Notes: generated by a model from the letters alone, not told the origin. A stretch of DNA of 64,000 nucleotides from Mycobacterium barrassiae (GCF_025822765.1 NZ_JACKUK010000020.1:1-64000), one strand, 5' to 3'; counted from the first letter of the stretch, positions 23,389-32,309 are shown. Numbers and translations are program-made.

Positions 23389-23877
23389 ATGGGAACAAAT
23401 CGACGCAGTGAAATAGACGTAACCGGATTCCAGGCCTCAGCGGAACTGAGCGCGAACCTGCAGCGGGTCCTGGTCGACTTGATTGAGCTGCACCTGCAGG
23501 GCAAGCAGGCGCACTGGAACGTGGTCGGCACCAACTTCCGCGATCTTCACCTGCAACTCGACGAGCTGGTCGACTTCGCGCGCGAGGCCAGCGACACGAT
23601 TGCCGAACGGATGCGGGCACTTTCGGCCGTACCGGACGGACGCTCCGACACCGTCGCGGCGAGCACCACGCTGCCGCAGTTCCCGCCGTACGAGCACAGC
23701 ACCGACGAGGTCGTCGATCTGATCACCGCGCGCACCTATGCGACCGTCGACACCATTCGCGCCGTGCACGACGCGGTGGATGCCGAGGATCCCAGCACCG
23801 CGGACATCCTCCATCAGCTCATCGATGGCCTCGAGAAGCTGGCCTGGCTGATCAAGTCGGAGAACCGCAAGGTCTAA
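23389..23877 (+). CDS. dps: Dps-family DNA-binding ferritin (Dps2-like)
   Basis: 162 residues forming a four-helix ferritin-like subunit that oxidises and stores iron in a 12-mer and protects DNA. LHLQGKQAHWNVVGTNFRDL and the following HLQLDELVDFAREASD contain the inter-subunit ferroxidase ligands (His, Asp, Glu) of Dps. The sequence closely resembles M. smegmatis Dps2 in length and motifs, including the end LAWLIKSENRKV. ATG 23389 gives the family N-terminus; a TTG at 23368 is less likely. A TATAAT box lies just upstream. Its stop interleaves with that of the convergent adenylate cyclase gene. Confidence 0.92.
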   Translation: MGTNRRSEIDVTGFQASAELSANLQRVLVDLIELHLQGKQAHWNVVGTNFRDLHLQLDELVDFAREASDTIAERMRALSAVPDGRSDTVAASTTLPQFPPYEHSTDEVVDLITARTYATVDTIRAVHDAVDAEDPSTADILHQLIDGLEKLAWLIKSENRKV

Positions 23878-25169
23878 GACGGACCGACGACCGCGCCTTG
23901 TTCGACAGCGTTTCGCACGGCGCGGTCGTCGCGCCGTGCGACCAGGTACCAGGTCCGCATCAAGCCCTTGCCCTTGATGTCGACCTCGCCACGCTCTTCG
24001 AGGACAAACGCGTCTTTCAGGCGTTCACGGACGTCGCTGGGTACCTGGATTCGGCCCTCGACATCCGTGGTCTCCATGCGCGACGCGACGTTGACGGCGT
24101 CGCCCCACACGTCGTAGAAGAACTTTCGCGCGCCGACGACACCGGCGACCACGGGACCCGTCGCCAGGCCGATGCGTAGCGGCACCGCGCGACCCTTCGG
24201 ATCCTTGAGGTTGGCGACGGCCTCGGCCATGTCCAACGCCAGGCACGCGAGTGCCTCGACATGGTCGGGTCGGGGTTCCGGTACCCCGCTGACCACCATA
24301 TACGAGTCGCCGCTGGTCTTGATTTTCTCCAGGCCGTGCCGGTCGACGAGTTGGTCGAAGGCCGTATAGAGCTGATCCAGGAACCGCACGAGTTCGCTCG
24401 GCGTGATGTCACTCGCTCGCTTGGTGTAATCGGCGATATCGGCGAAGAGGATCGACGCGTCGTCGTACTGGTCGGCGATGATGTCCCGCGTTGGATCCTT
24501 GAGTCGTTCGGCGATCGTGGCAGGCAAGATGTTGGTGAGCAGTTGCTCGGATCTGTCGTACTCCGCCTCCATCGCCTCGCGCGCGCGGCGGATCTCGCGC
24601 AGTGCGTACCCGATCGTTACGACGACCAGGATCCATGCGGTGATGACCGTCAGAATGAACGACACCCGGAACGACCACGCCGGCTGGGTGCCCGTGTCGT
24701 TGGGCACGTAGAACTCCAGAAAGATCACAGTGATAGCGGCGATCGCGGAAAGCGTTGCGGCCAAAGCGATGTGGTCGGTGCCCAGAATGACCACCATGAG
24801 CGCGGCGGCCACGATGTAGTAGAACTGCAGGCCCGAACCGGTACCGAGATAGATGCACAGCACCAAGATCGTGAAGTACGACACCGCGAAGAAAACCAAC
24901 GGCGGCACGATCTCGCCCCAACGGCAGAGCCGTGGAATCATCACGAACGCGGCCGCGCTGGCGAGGTTGACGACCGACACCCACCAGTCCTGACCGATCA
25001 GGAATCCCTGGATGCCGAAGAACGCGGTGATGGCGGCGCTGATCATCGCGGTCATGTTCAGCACGCGTCGGTGCCGGGCGGCCCGCTCGGCGTGATAGGG
25101 GGTACGCCCCGGTGCGCGACCGTCCACCGCCACGTCGGGCAGGCAGACCGGTCGGGCTTTTATAGCCAC
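23874..25169 (-). CDS. cya: Membrane-bound class III adenylate cyclase (Rv1625c-like)
   Basis: 431 residues. Six membrane helices occupy about residues 40-190, followed by a cytosolic helical linker and one class III cyclase domain. All catalytic residues are present: metal ligands Asp244 (LFADIADYT) and Asp288 (KTSGDSY), adenine-selecting Lys284 and Asp353 (YDVWGD), and transition-state residues Asn360 and Arg364 (NVASR). These correspond to Rv1625c residues with a constant offset of 12, so this is an active-looking homodimeric adenylate cyclase. The spectrum of activators is unknown. It is flanked by dps (convergent) and by a 1-kb non-coding stretch upstream. Confidence 0.94.
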   Translation of the reverse strand: MAIKARPVCLPDVAVDGRAPGRTPYHAERAARHRRVLNMTAMISAAITAFFGIQGFLIGQDWWVSVVNLASAAAFVMIPRLCRWGEIVPPLVFFAVSYFTILVLCIYLGTGSGLQFYYIVAAALMVVILGTDHIALAATLSAIAAITVIFLEFYVPNDTGTQPAWSFRVSFILTVITAWILVVVTIGYALREIRRAREAMEAEYDRSEQLLTNILPATIAERLKDPTRDIIADQYDDASILFADIADYTKRASDITPSELVRFLDQLYTAFDQLVDRHGLEKIKTSGDSYMVVSGVPEPRPDHVEALACLALDMAEAVANLKDPKGRAVPLRIGLATGPVVAGVVGARKFFYDVWGDAVNVASRMETTDVEGRIQVPSDVRERLKDAFVLEERGEVDIKGKGLMRTWYLVARRDDRAVRNAVEQGAVVGPS

Positions 25170-26100
25170 AGTTCAAAGCGTAACGCTGCGCTGGAACTAC
25201 CTGCGGTTTTTGGCTCCTGCGACGGCCGGCGCCGGGATGCTTCGTTTTTTGGCCTGGAGCTTTTGCTTGTCGGACCGCCTCTCGCAATCTTCTGCGTTTG
25301 CTTCGGGCCTGCTCCGCGTCCGAAGCGGAGTCGGTGCCGCTGGCGCGCCGAGGTGGATGGCGGTGAGGCGCGGCGCGCTGGATTGGACGCGGAAATTGGC
25401 ACTCAGTGCCATTCGGGCTCACGCACTGGGGTGGCGAGGTCACCAGGAATTAACGCAGAAAACATGTACGAATTCTTACACCGCGTGCCGAAATTCCGCG
25501 CAGGCTGATTCATTTGTTGAGGCGCGACGTTGCCAACGTTGAATAGTCACGCAACGTCGCGCAGTGGTCGGACCGGGACGACCGTCCCTAAACCCCCTCG
25601 GTACTTTCGTTACCAGTAGTTTTGTAGCCGTCGCTGGACTTTTGTCACTTTTGACAAAGTGCTGGTCATGGCCTGCGGCATGTTGCCAAATTCGCATCTG
25701 AATGCGCGACTCGTCGGCGCGACAAGCTAGCGCCGAACTTTGTATGGCGAGCCTTATCGGCATCGGATTTCAAAAGCCGAAAATTTCTCCCAATTACGCG
25801 CCCCAAGATCGCACGAGCGTGTAATTTGAATGCATCGTTCCTGTTAGTACTCGACCGAGATTGGAACACGAGTGGCGATGAGGTCCGTTGGGAAGTGTCG
25901 GCAGTCGCGAGTTGACGACGCGTCGGCAGTTGCCGCGGAGCCGAAGGCCGTCCCGTGTGGCGATGTGAACAGTTTGCTCGTGCCGATGAATGGTGCTCTG
26001 TCCGACTGGGACGGCTCGACGTGCGGCGGCTATTTCGGGGGAAGCCCCACCGCCTCGTCCGGCCCACGTCGCGTTATCGGCGCAGCATAAAACGAGGGGT
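25170..26100. other. Long non-coding region between adenylate cyclase and the tRNA gene
   Basis: About 930 bases with no credible gene on either strand: the open frames present have no family resemblance and poor mycobacterial codon use. The part from 25440 to 25900 is noticeably AT-richer than its surroundings. Two inverted repeats stand out: GCGCGACGTTG at 25522-25532 with its exact complement at 25552-25562, and TTTGTCA-CTTT-TGACAAA at 25641-25658. The cyclase promoter must lie near 25170-25250 on the minus strand. Confidence 0.6.
25522..25562. repeat. Perfect 11-bp inverted repeat with nested palindrome
   Basis: GCGCGACGTTG (25522-25532) and CAACGTCGCGC (25552-25562) are exact complements. 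The 19-base interval contains CAACGTTG, which is itself a palindrome and shares the CAACGT core with the arms. It may be an operator or a hairpin; no function can be assigned. Confidence 0.5.
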
Positions 26101-26135
26101 ACCTGCTGCGGATCACAATGTGGTCCGCAGCAGGT
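26101..26135 (-). terminator. Strong hairpin downstream of the tRNA gene
   Basis: A 16-bp stem with a single G-U pair (ACCTGCTGCGGATCAC against GTGGTCCGCAGCAGGT) and a three-base loop. On the minus strand it is followed by ACCCCTCGTTTT, so it fits an intrinsic terminator for the tRNA transcript. Confidence 0.6.
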
Positions 26136-26145
26136 CTGTGCAAGA

Positions 26146-26175
26146 GTCGCAGGAGACACAGTCGCAGGAGACACA
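26146..26175. repeat. Tandem 15-bp direct repeat
   Basis: Two perfect adjacent copies of GTCGCAGGAGACACA lie between the tRNA 3' end and its terminator hairpin. Probably a local duplication; no function is apparent. Confidence 0.6.
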
Positions 26176-26198
26176 GACGAAGCGCACCAGCGGGGGTG

Positions 26199-26275
26199 TG
26201 GTGCCCTCGGTGAGACTCGAACTCACACTGTCTGGGTTTTGAATCCAGTTCCTCTGCCAATTGGGATACGAGGGC
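26199..26275 (-). tRNA. tRNA with CAA anticodon (tRNA-Leu), short variable arm, encoded CCA
   Basis: The acceptor stem GCCCTCG/CGAGGGC is perfect, discriminator A is followed by an encoded CCA, and the T arm GTGAG-TTCGAGT-CTCAC is canonical. The D stem has three pairs (TCC/GGA). The anticodon loop TTCAAAA gives CAA at 26241-26239, the leucine UUG decoder. Two features are odd. The variable loop is only five bases, whereas leucine tRNAs are class II with a long arm, and the last pair of the anticodon stem is an A-C mismatch. It is either an unusual tRNA-Leu or a tRNA-like gene with another role. Confidence 0.75.
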
Positions 26276-26369
26276 GGTGAAGCCAACTGACGTCGACCCC
26301 GTGCGGCCTTCAACCATAGAGGATGCCCCCGCGGTCGCTCATCGCGGTCACTACCGCCACAATAGTTCC

Positions 26370-27002
26370 ATGGCAGCTGCTCCCGGCGCATCGACTGGCG
26401 ACGAAAAACCGCGCCGCGTTCTCGTCGCCGAAGACGAAGCGCTCATCCGGATGGACCTCGCCGAGATGCTGCGCGAGGAAGGCTACGAAATCGTCGGTGA
26501 GGCCGGCGACGGGCAGGAGGCCGTCGACCTGGCCGAGAGTCTCAAGCCCGACCTGGTGATCATGGACGTGAAGATGCCGCGCCGCGACGGCATCGACGCG
26601 GCGTCGGAGATCGCCGCCAAGCGAATCGCTCCGATCGTCATCCTGACCGCGTTCAGCCAGCGCGAGCTCGTCGAGCGGGCCCGCGACGCCGGTGCCATGG
26701 CGTACCTCGTCAAGCCGTTCAACATCAACGACCTCATCCCCGCCATCGAGGTGGCGGTGAGTCGATTCGGCGAGATCGCCGCGCTGGAGCAGGAAGTCGC
26801 CGAGTTGTCCGACCGGTTGGAGACGCGAAAACTCGTCGAACGCGCCAAGGGTTTGCTGCAGGCCAAGCAGGGCATGACCGAACCCGAAGCGTTCAAGTGG
26901 ATTCAGCGCGCGGCCATGGACCGGCGGACCACCATGAAGCGCGTCGCCGAGGTCGTGTTGGAAACCCTCGACACGCCCAAGGACGCTTCACCGTCAAGCT
27001 AG
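26370..27002 (+). CDS. pdtaR: ANTAR-domain response regulator PdtaR (Rv1626-like)
   Basis: 210 residues. The receiver domain has EDE at 21-23, phosphoacceptor Asp66 (VIMDVKMP), Thr93 and Lys115 (YLVKPF). A coiled linker leads into an ANTAR RNA-binding domain (LVERAKGLLQ, GMTEPEAFKWIQRAAMDRRTTM). Phosphorylated ANTAR proteins bind paired hairpins in mRNA leaders to prevent termination. The partner kinase PdtaS is encoded elsewhere in mycobacteria and is not in this window. ATG 26370 matches the length of Rv1626 (about 205 residues). CACAAT six bases upstream could be a -10 for a leaderless transcript, though it is a weak match. Confidence 0.94.
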   Translation: MAAAPGASTGDEKPRRVLVAEDEALIRMDLAEMLREEGYEIVGEAGDGQEAVDLAESLKPDLVIMDVKMPRRDGIDAASEIAAKRIAPIVILTAFSQRELVERARDAGAMAYLVKPFNINDLIPAIEVAVSRFGEIAALEQEVAELSDRLETRKLVERAKGLLQAKQGMTEPEAFKWIQRAAMDRRTTMKRVAEVVLETLDTPKDASPSS

Positions 27003-27200
27003 CGATCACCCGGACAACCGTTAATTGTGCGTTTCCGACGCCGCAGTTTGACCGGGTCGCCCGCCCGTCCGACACGGTCCCTTCGCCAACATCGCGCACC
27101 ACCGCCATGTGTTGGCTATGGTCGTCCCGAAGCATTGCCGCCCCCGCCGACCTGGGAAGGGCTGCCGATGCCGATGAAAACACTGACCCGGAGGTGAAGC

Positions 27201-28418
27201 GTGCGCGGTCGCGTGGCACGGAAAGCATTTGCTATCGGTAGCGCTGGTCTGGTTGTGCTCGGCATAGCGGGTTGCCAACAACAATCCGAGCCGAGCGAGG
27301 GAGGCGCGGCACCGGCTGATTTGAAGATCGTCGAACAGGTTCAGATCGACGAGAACGGCGCCGAGGTGCCACCCCCTGCGGAAGAGGCGGCCGCTGACCC
27401 CGCGGGTGACGGCAACGCGCAGTGCCCACCGGTGTCCATCGCCATGGCCGGCGCGCTGAACGGCCCCGACGCGGCGCTGGGGATCAACATCAAGAACGGC
27501 ATCCAACTGGCGGTCGACAAGCACAACGCCGCCAACCCGGGGTGCCAGGTGCAGTTGAAGACGTTCGACACCGAGGGTGACCCGCAGAAGGCGACCCAGA
27601 TCGCGCCGCAGATCATCAACGACGCGTTCACGATCGGTCTGATCGGCCCCGCATTCTCGGGCGAGACGATGGCGACCGGAGACGTCTTCAACCAGGCCGG
27701 TCTGGTTGCGGCCACCGCGTCGGCGACGAACGTGACGCTTTCCGAGAAGGGATGGAAGACGTTCTTCCGGGGTCTCGGAAATGACGGCGTGCAGGGCCCG
27801 TCGGTCGCCAACTACATGAAGAACACGTTGGGCTTCAAGAAGGTCTGCGTCGTCGACGACAGCACCGACTACGGTGTCGGTCTCGCGCAGGCGGTGCGCG
27901 AGACCCTCGGCCCGATCGCGGATTCGGCCTGCAACATCGCGGTGAAGAAGGGCGACAAGGACTTCTCCGCGGCGGTGACGCAGATCAAGGGCGCCAATCC
28001 GGACGGCGTGTTCTTCAGCGGGTACTACGCCGAGGCGGCTCCGTTCGTCCAGCAGCTCAGGGACGGTGGCTTTGAAGGCGCCTTCGTCAGTGCCGACGGC
28101 ACCAAGGATCCTCAGTTCGTCCAGCAGGCCGGTGAGGCATCGAAGGACGCGGTCCTGTCATGCCCGTGCGGTCCGGCGACGGGATCGTTCGCCGAGGAGT
28201 ACTCCAAGAAGTTCAACCAGGAGGCCGGCACGTACAGCGCGGAAGGCTATGACCTGGGCACGATCCTCTTGAAGGGCATCGACTCTGGCGCCATCACACG
28301 TCCGGCGCTGCTGGAGTACGTCCGCAACTACAACGGCCCGGGTGTGGCCCGTCAGTACCAGTGGACACCCGAAGGTGAGTTGACCACCAGCCTGATCTGG
28401 ATCTACAAGGTTCAGTAG
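27201..28418 (+). CDS. livK: Branched-chain amino-acid ABC transporter substrate-binding lipoprotein
   Basis: 405 residues with a lipoprotein signal ending LGIAGC (lipidated Cys25), a flexible Glu/Ala/Pro-rich stretch to about residue 70, and a type I periplasmic-binding fold (PF13458). Typical segments are ISIAMAGALNGPDAALG-like ligand-site strands, FDTEGDPQKATQIA, GLIGPAFSG and FSGYYAEAAPFVQQL. The bound ligand may be a branched-chain amino acid, amide or urea; the sequence does not decide. GTG 27201 is the start. It heads a five-gene operon. Confidence 0.9.
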   Translation: MRGRVARKAFAIGSAGLVVLGIAGCQQQSEPSEGGAAPADLKIVEQVQIDENGAEVPPPAEEAAADPAGDGNAQCPPVSIAMAGALNGPDAALGINIKNGIQLAVDKHNAANPGCQVQLKTFDTEGDPQKATQIAPQIINDAFTIGLIGPAFSGETMATGDVFNQAGLVAATASATNVTLSEKGWKTFFRGLGNDGVQGPSVANYMKNTLGFKKVCVVDDSTDYGVGLAQAVRETLGPIADSACNIAVKKGDKDFSAAVTQIKGANPDGVFFSGYYAEAAPFVQQLRDGGFEGAFVSADGTKDPQFVQQAGEASKDAVLSCPCGPATGSFAEEYSKKFNQEAGTYSAEGYDLGTILLKGIDSGAITRPALLEYVRNYNGPGVARQYQWTPEGELTTSLIWIYKVQ

Positions 28419-28428
28419 GAAGCTGATC

Positions 28429-28466
28429 GAGACGCGTCCGAAGCCAGCAGGCTCGGGCGCGTTCTC
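28429..28466 (+). terminator. Intercistronic hairpin between livK and livH
   Basis: GAGACGCGTCCGA and TCGGGCGCGTTCTC pair with one bulge and one G-U, with an 11-base loop, followed by GTTGG. A partial terminator or RNA-stability hairpin here would leave the binding protein more abundant than the membrane subunits, as in other periplasmic-binding systems. Confidence 0.5.
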
Positions 28467-28501
28467 GTTGGCACGACGATTTTGCGAGGAGCCGCCCCCG
28501 G

Positions 28502-29548
28502 ATGAGCCACCCGTGCGTAGATGCTGGGGCCCAGTACGCCTGTCTGGCCGCGAATATCAACTTCAATCTCGACGGCCTGCGAAACGGCTTCTGGCAGTTG
28601 ACGATCGACGGCCTCTCCTGGGGCGCGATCTATGCACTGGTGGCGGTGGGCTACACCTTGGTCTACGGCGTGCTGAAGCTGATCAACTTCGCCCACTCCG
28701 AAGTCTTCATGTTCGGGATGTTCGGTGCGTATTTCTGCCTGGATGTGATCCTGGGTTTCACCCCGAGCGGGAACACCTACCAGGTGGGCGTCGGGCTGAC
28801 GGTGGTCTATCTGGGTATCGCGATGCTGTTCGCGATGCTGGTGTCAGGGGCCACCGCGTTGGGCTTGGAGGCCGTCGCTTACCGGCCGCTGCGAAGACGC
28901 AACGCCGAACGACTGTCGTTCCTCATCACCGCGATCGGTATGTCCTTCGTACTCCAGGAGTTCGTGCACTTCATCCTGCCGAAGATCCTCGATGGATACG
29001 GTGGCTCCAATGCGCAACAACCGATCAGGTTGATGGCGCCGCAAACCCAGTTCACCATTTTCGGGGCCGCGGTCTCCAACATCACGCTGCTCATCATCGT
29101 GGCGGCGCTGATCTTCGCTCTGTTGGCCGATGCGGCGATCAACCGAACGAAGTTCGGACGTGGAATCCGGGCCGTCGCCCAGGATCCCGACACTGCGACG
29201 TTGATGGGGGTTTCCCGCGAACGCATCATCATGACGACGTTTCTCATCGGTGGCCTGCTCGCTGGTGCGGCCGCGTTGCTGTACACCCTGAAAGTGCCGC
29301 AGGGCATCATCTACTCCGGTGGCTTTTTGCTTGGTATCAAGGCCTTTTCGGCGGCGGTGCTTGGTGGCATCGGAAATCTGCGAGGGGCACTGCTCGGCGG
29401 TCTGCTGCTAGGGGTGATGGAGAACTACGGGCAGGCGGTGTTCGGCACGCAGTGGCGCGACGTGGTCGCCTTCGTGCTGCTGGTGCTTGTGTTGCTGTTC
29501 CGCCCGACGGGGATACTCGGTGAGAGTCTCGGAAAGGCACGAGCATGA
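28502..29548 (+). CDS. livH: Branched-chain amino-acid ABC transporter permease LivH
   Basis: 348 residues with about eight membrane helices. The region GLSWGAIYALVAVGYTLVYGVLKLINFAHSE is the characteristic LivH N-terminal motif. GIRAVAQDPDTATLMGV is the conserved coupling loop, and GIKAFSAAVLGGIGNLRGA is the usual C-terminal motif. A short extracytosolic N-terminus with two cysteines precedes the first helix. It starts 83 bases after livK and overlaps livM by four bases (ATGA). Confidence 0.93.
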   Translation: MSHPCVDAGAQYACLAANINFNLDGLRNGFWQLTIDGLSWGAIYALVAVGYTLVYGVLKLINFAHSEVFMFGMFGAYFCLDVILGFTPSGNTYQVGVGLTVVYLGIAMLFAMLVSGATALGLEAVAYRPLRRRNAERLSFLITAIGMSFVLQEFVHFILPKILDGYGGSNAQQPIRLMAPQTQFTIFGAAVSNITLLIIVAALIFALLADAAINRTKFGRGIRAVAQDPDTATLMGVSRERIIMTTFLIGGLLAGAAALLYTLKVPQGIIYSGGFLLGIKAFSAAVLGGIGNLRGALLGGLLLGVMENYGQAVFGTQWRDVVAFVLLVLVLLFRPTGILGESLGKARA

Positions 29549-30747
29549 GTCAGCAGCGAGCCGAAGGTGCGCCTCGGTCGACCGCGACCCAGCGGCTGAT
29601 GGCCCCGGGCGACGCGCTGCGCCGGTGGTGGGACCGGCTGTCCCGCGTGCAGAAGTGGGGTTTCGGCGTGGTCGCCTTCGGGCTGCTGGCGCTGTTGCCG
29701 TTGTTCCCCCCGCCGCTGCTGAACACCCCGAACGTCAGCTTCGGTGGCACCCTGGCGCAGTTCGGCATGATCGCGATCATCGCGATCGGACTGAATGTCG
29801 TGGTGGGACAGGCGGGATTGCTCGACCTCGGTTACGTCGGGTTCTACGCGGTCGGGGCCTACACCGTCGCGCTGCTGACCAGTCCGAACAGCCCATGGAA
29901 CAAGATGGGCCCGACCGGTTGGTTCAACGAGGATTGGGCCTGGCTCGCGTGTGTTCCGTTGGCGATGTCCATCACCGCGATCACCGGGCTGATCATCGGC
30001 ACGCCGACGCTTCGGTTGCGCGGCGATTACCTGGCCATCGTCACCCTCGGTTTCGGGGAGATCATCCGGTTGCTGGCCGACAATCTCGCCGACATCACCA
30101 ACGGCCCGCGGGGTCTCAACGAGGTGGCGTTCCCGCATATCGGTCAGAGTGAGCGTCTGCCCGAAGGCGTGTTCTCGAGCGGGAACTCGGCGGGCAATGC
30201 CAACTACGGCACGTGGTGGTTCTGGGTCGGCATCATCCTGATCATCGTGATCCTGCTGTTCGTCGGAAACCTCGAGCGCAGCCGTGTTGGGCGGGCGTGG
30301 ATCGCCGTGCGCGAAGACGAGGACGCCGCAGAAGTGATGGGCGTCAACACGTTCAAGTTCAAGATGTGGGCGTTTGTGATCGGCGCGGCAATCGGCGGAC
30401 TGTCCGGCGCGCTCTACGCCGGCCAGGTGCAGTTCGTCGCACCGCCGACGTTCAACATCATCAACTCGATGCTGTTCCTCTGCGCGGTGGTGCTCGGCGG
30501 GCAGGGCAACAAGCTCGGGGTGGTCGTCGGCGCGTTCGTCATCGTCTACCTGCCGAACCGGCTGCTCGGGGTGGAGTTCCTCGGCATCAACCTCGGCGAC
30601 TTGAAGTATCTGTTCTTCGGCCTCGCGCTGGTGATGTTGATGATCTTCCGGCCGCAAGGCCTCTTCCCGGCCCGCGCGCAGCTGTTGGCCTACGGCAAGG
30701 CCGCTCGCGAGTATCTGCGGTCGCCGGCAGGGGAGTCGGCGAAATGA
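29545..30747 (+). CDS. livM: Branched-chain amino-acid ABC transporter permease LivM
   Basis: 400 residues, with about nine membrane helices after a cytosolic N-terminus of about 35 residues. LivM signatures are GLNVVVGQAGLLDLGYVGFYAVGAY (positions about 80-105), TLRLRGDYLAIVTLGFGEIIR and the coupling loop AWIAVREDEDAAEVMGVN. It overlaps livH and livG by four bases at each end, indicating coupled translation. It forms the channel with LivH. Confidence 0.93.
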   Translation: MSQQRAEGAPRSTATQRLMAPGDALRRWWDRLSRVQKWGFGVVAFGLLALLPLFPPPLLNTPNVSFGGTLAQFGMIAIIAIGLNVVVGQAGLLDLGYVGFYAVGAYTVALLTSPNSPWNKMGPTGWFNEDWAWLACVPLAMSITAITGLIIGTPTLRLRGDYLAIVTLGFGEIIRLLADNLADITNGPRGLNEVAFPHIGQSERLPEGVFSSGNSAGNANYGTWWFWVGIILIIVILLFVGNLERSRVGRAWIAVREDEDAAEVMGVNTFKFKMWAFVIGAAIGGLSGALYAGQVQFVAPPTFNIINSMLFLCAVVLGGQGNKLGVVVGAFVIVYLPNRLLGVEFLGINLGDLKYLFFGLALVMLMIFRPQGLFPARAQLLAYGKAAREYLRSPAGESAK

Positions 30748-31571
30748 GCATCGAGGAACTGGCAGGCGTTCACCGTGACATCCACGCCGCTGAGGGTGAA
30801 ATCCTCTTGCAGACAAAGGATTTGACGGTCAAGTTCGGCGGCCTGACGGCACTTGACTCGGTGACGTTCGATATCCGGCGCGGTGAGATCCTCGGCATGA
30901 TCGGTCCGAACGGCGCCGGCAAGACCACGTGCTTCAACGCCATCACGGGGGTGTACCGGCCCACCTCGGGAACTGTGACGTTCGACGGCGCCGTACTGGG
31001 TCGCATCAAACGGCACCAGATCACCCGTCGCGGCATCGCCCGCACTTTCCAGAACATCCGGCTGTGGGGCGAGATGACCGCGCTGGAGAATGTCATGGTC
31101 GGCACTGACGCCCGCCACTTCACCTCGGTACCCGGGGCGCTCGTACGGACTCCACGCCACCGCCGAGAGGAGCGCTCGGCGATCGAACGCTCGGCGGCTC
31201 TGCTGCATTTCGTCGGGATAGCGCATCGCGGCGAGGAGAAAGCCAAGAACCTGTCCTACGGGGACCAGCGACGGCTGGAGATCGCCCGTGCGCTGGCCAC
31301 CGAGCCGAAGCTGCTGTGCCTCGACGAGCCTGCCGCCGGGTTCAACCCTCGCGAGAAGGCCGCCTTGATCGAGCTCATCCAAAAGATCCGCGATGACGGC
31401 TATACGGTGTTGCTGATCGAGCACGACATGCGGCTGGTCATGGGGGTGACGGACCGCATCGTCGTGCTGGAGTTCGGCCGTAAGATCGCCGACGGCCTGC
31501 CGGCGCAGATCCGCGAGGACCCCAAGGTCATCGCCGCTTACTTGGGAGTGCCCGATGACGACAGCCAGTGA
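30744..31571 (+). CDS. livG: Branched-chain amino-acid ABC transporter ATP-binding protein LivG
   Basis: 275 residues. Walker A GPNGAGKT, Q-loop ARTFQNIRLW, signature LSYGDQRR (the degenerate form common in LivG), Walker B LLCLDEPAAGFNP and switch His in IEHDM are all present. The insertion between Q-loop and signature (DARHFTSVPGALVRTPRHRR) is the usual LivG length marker. ATG 30744 overlaps the livM stop; the end overlaps livF by 17 bases. Confidence 0.93.
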   Translation: MSIEELAGVHRDIHAAEGEILLQTKDLTVKFGGLTALDSVTFDIRRGEILGMIGPNGAGKTTCFNAITGVYRPTSGTVTFDGAVLGRIKRHQITRRGIARTFQNIRLWGEMTALENVMVGTDARHFTSVPGALVRTPRHRREERSAIERSAALLHFVGIAHRGEEKAKNLSYGDQRRLEIARALATEPKLLCLDEPAAGFNPREKAALIELIQKIRDDGYTVLLIEHDMRLVMGVTDRIVVLEFGRKIADGLPAQIREDPKVIAAYLGVPDDDSQ

Positions 31572-32298
31572 CGACAGGCCGGTCGTGCTCGAAGTGCGCG
31601 ACCTCGTCGTGCAGTACGGGCAGATTCGTGCGCTGCACGGCATCTCGTTGCAGGTGCGTGAAGGCGAGTTGGTCACACTGCTGGGATCCAACGGCGCGGG
31701 CAAGACGACCACGATGCGGGCGATCTCGGGCCTGCTGCCGTTGACATCAGGGTCGGTATGGTTCCACGGCTCCGACATCTCGAAGGTCAAGGCTCACAAC
31801 CGCGTCGCTCAAGGCTTGGTGCAGGCGCCCGAAGGCCGCGGTGTCTTCCCGGGTATGACGGTGATCGAGAATCTCGAAATGGGCTGTTACGGGAGGAAAT
31901 TCGATTCCCGGGCCGAACACAGAGAGCGCCTCGACTGGATTCTGGAGACGTTTCCCCGGTTGGCGGAACGCCGCTCTCAGGTCGGCGGGACACTGTCGGG
32001 CGGCGAGCAGCAGATGCTGGCAATCGGCCGAGCGCTCATGGCGCGCCCGCGGGTCCTGCTGCTCGATGAGCCCTCGATGGGCCTGGCGCCGATGGTGATA
32101 TCGCAGATCTTCAAGATCATCGCCGAAATCAACGCCAGCGGTACCACCGTCCTGCTGGTGGAGCAGAACGCGCAGCAGGCGTTGAGCCGCTCCGACCGCG
32201 CCTACATCCTGGAGACCGGCGAGGTCACTCGCGAAGGCAATGCGCGAGAACTGTTGGCCGACGACAGCATTCGCGCCGCTTACCTCGGCGTCGCCTGA
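31555..32298 (+). CDS. livF: Branched-chain amino-acid ABC transporter ATP-binding protein LivF
   Basis: 247 residues. Walker A GSNGAGKT, LivF-type Q-loop region LVQAPEGRGVFPGMTV, signature LSGGEQQM, Walker B VLLLDEPSMGLAP and a switch position VEQNA (Gln/Asn instead of His, normal in LivF). It is the last gene of the liv operon. A palindromic 64-bp element begins 12 bases after the stop and could end both this transcript and the convergent DUF167 transcript. Confidence 0.93.
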   Translation: MTTASDDRPVVLEVRDLVVQYGQIRALHGISLQVREGELVTLLGSNGAGKTTTMRAISGLLPLTSGSVWFHGSDISKVKAHNRVAQGLVQAPEGRGVFPGMTVIENLEMGCYGRKFDSRAEHRERLDWILETFPRLAERRSQVGGTLSGGEQQMLAIGRALMARPRVLLLDEPSMGLAPMVISQIFKIIAEINASGTTVLLVEQNAQQALSRSDRAYILETGEVTREGNARELLADDSIRAAYLGVA

Positions 32299-32309
32299 GC
32301 CGTCGTTGG

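Noticed and set aside
25210-25542. 110-residue open frame in the non-coding region after adenylate cyclase
   Set aside because: No ribosome-binding site, no family resemblance, and it crosses the AT-rich transition; judged non-coding.
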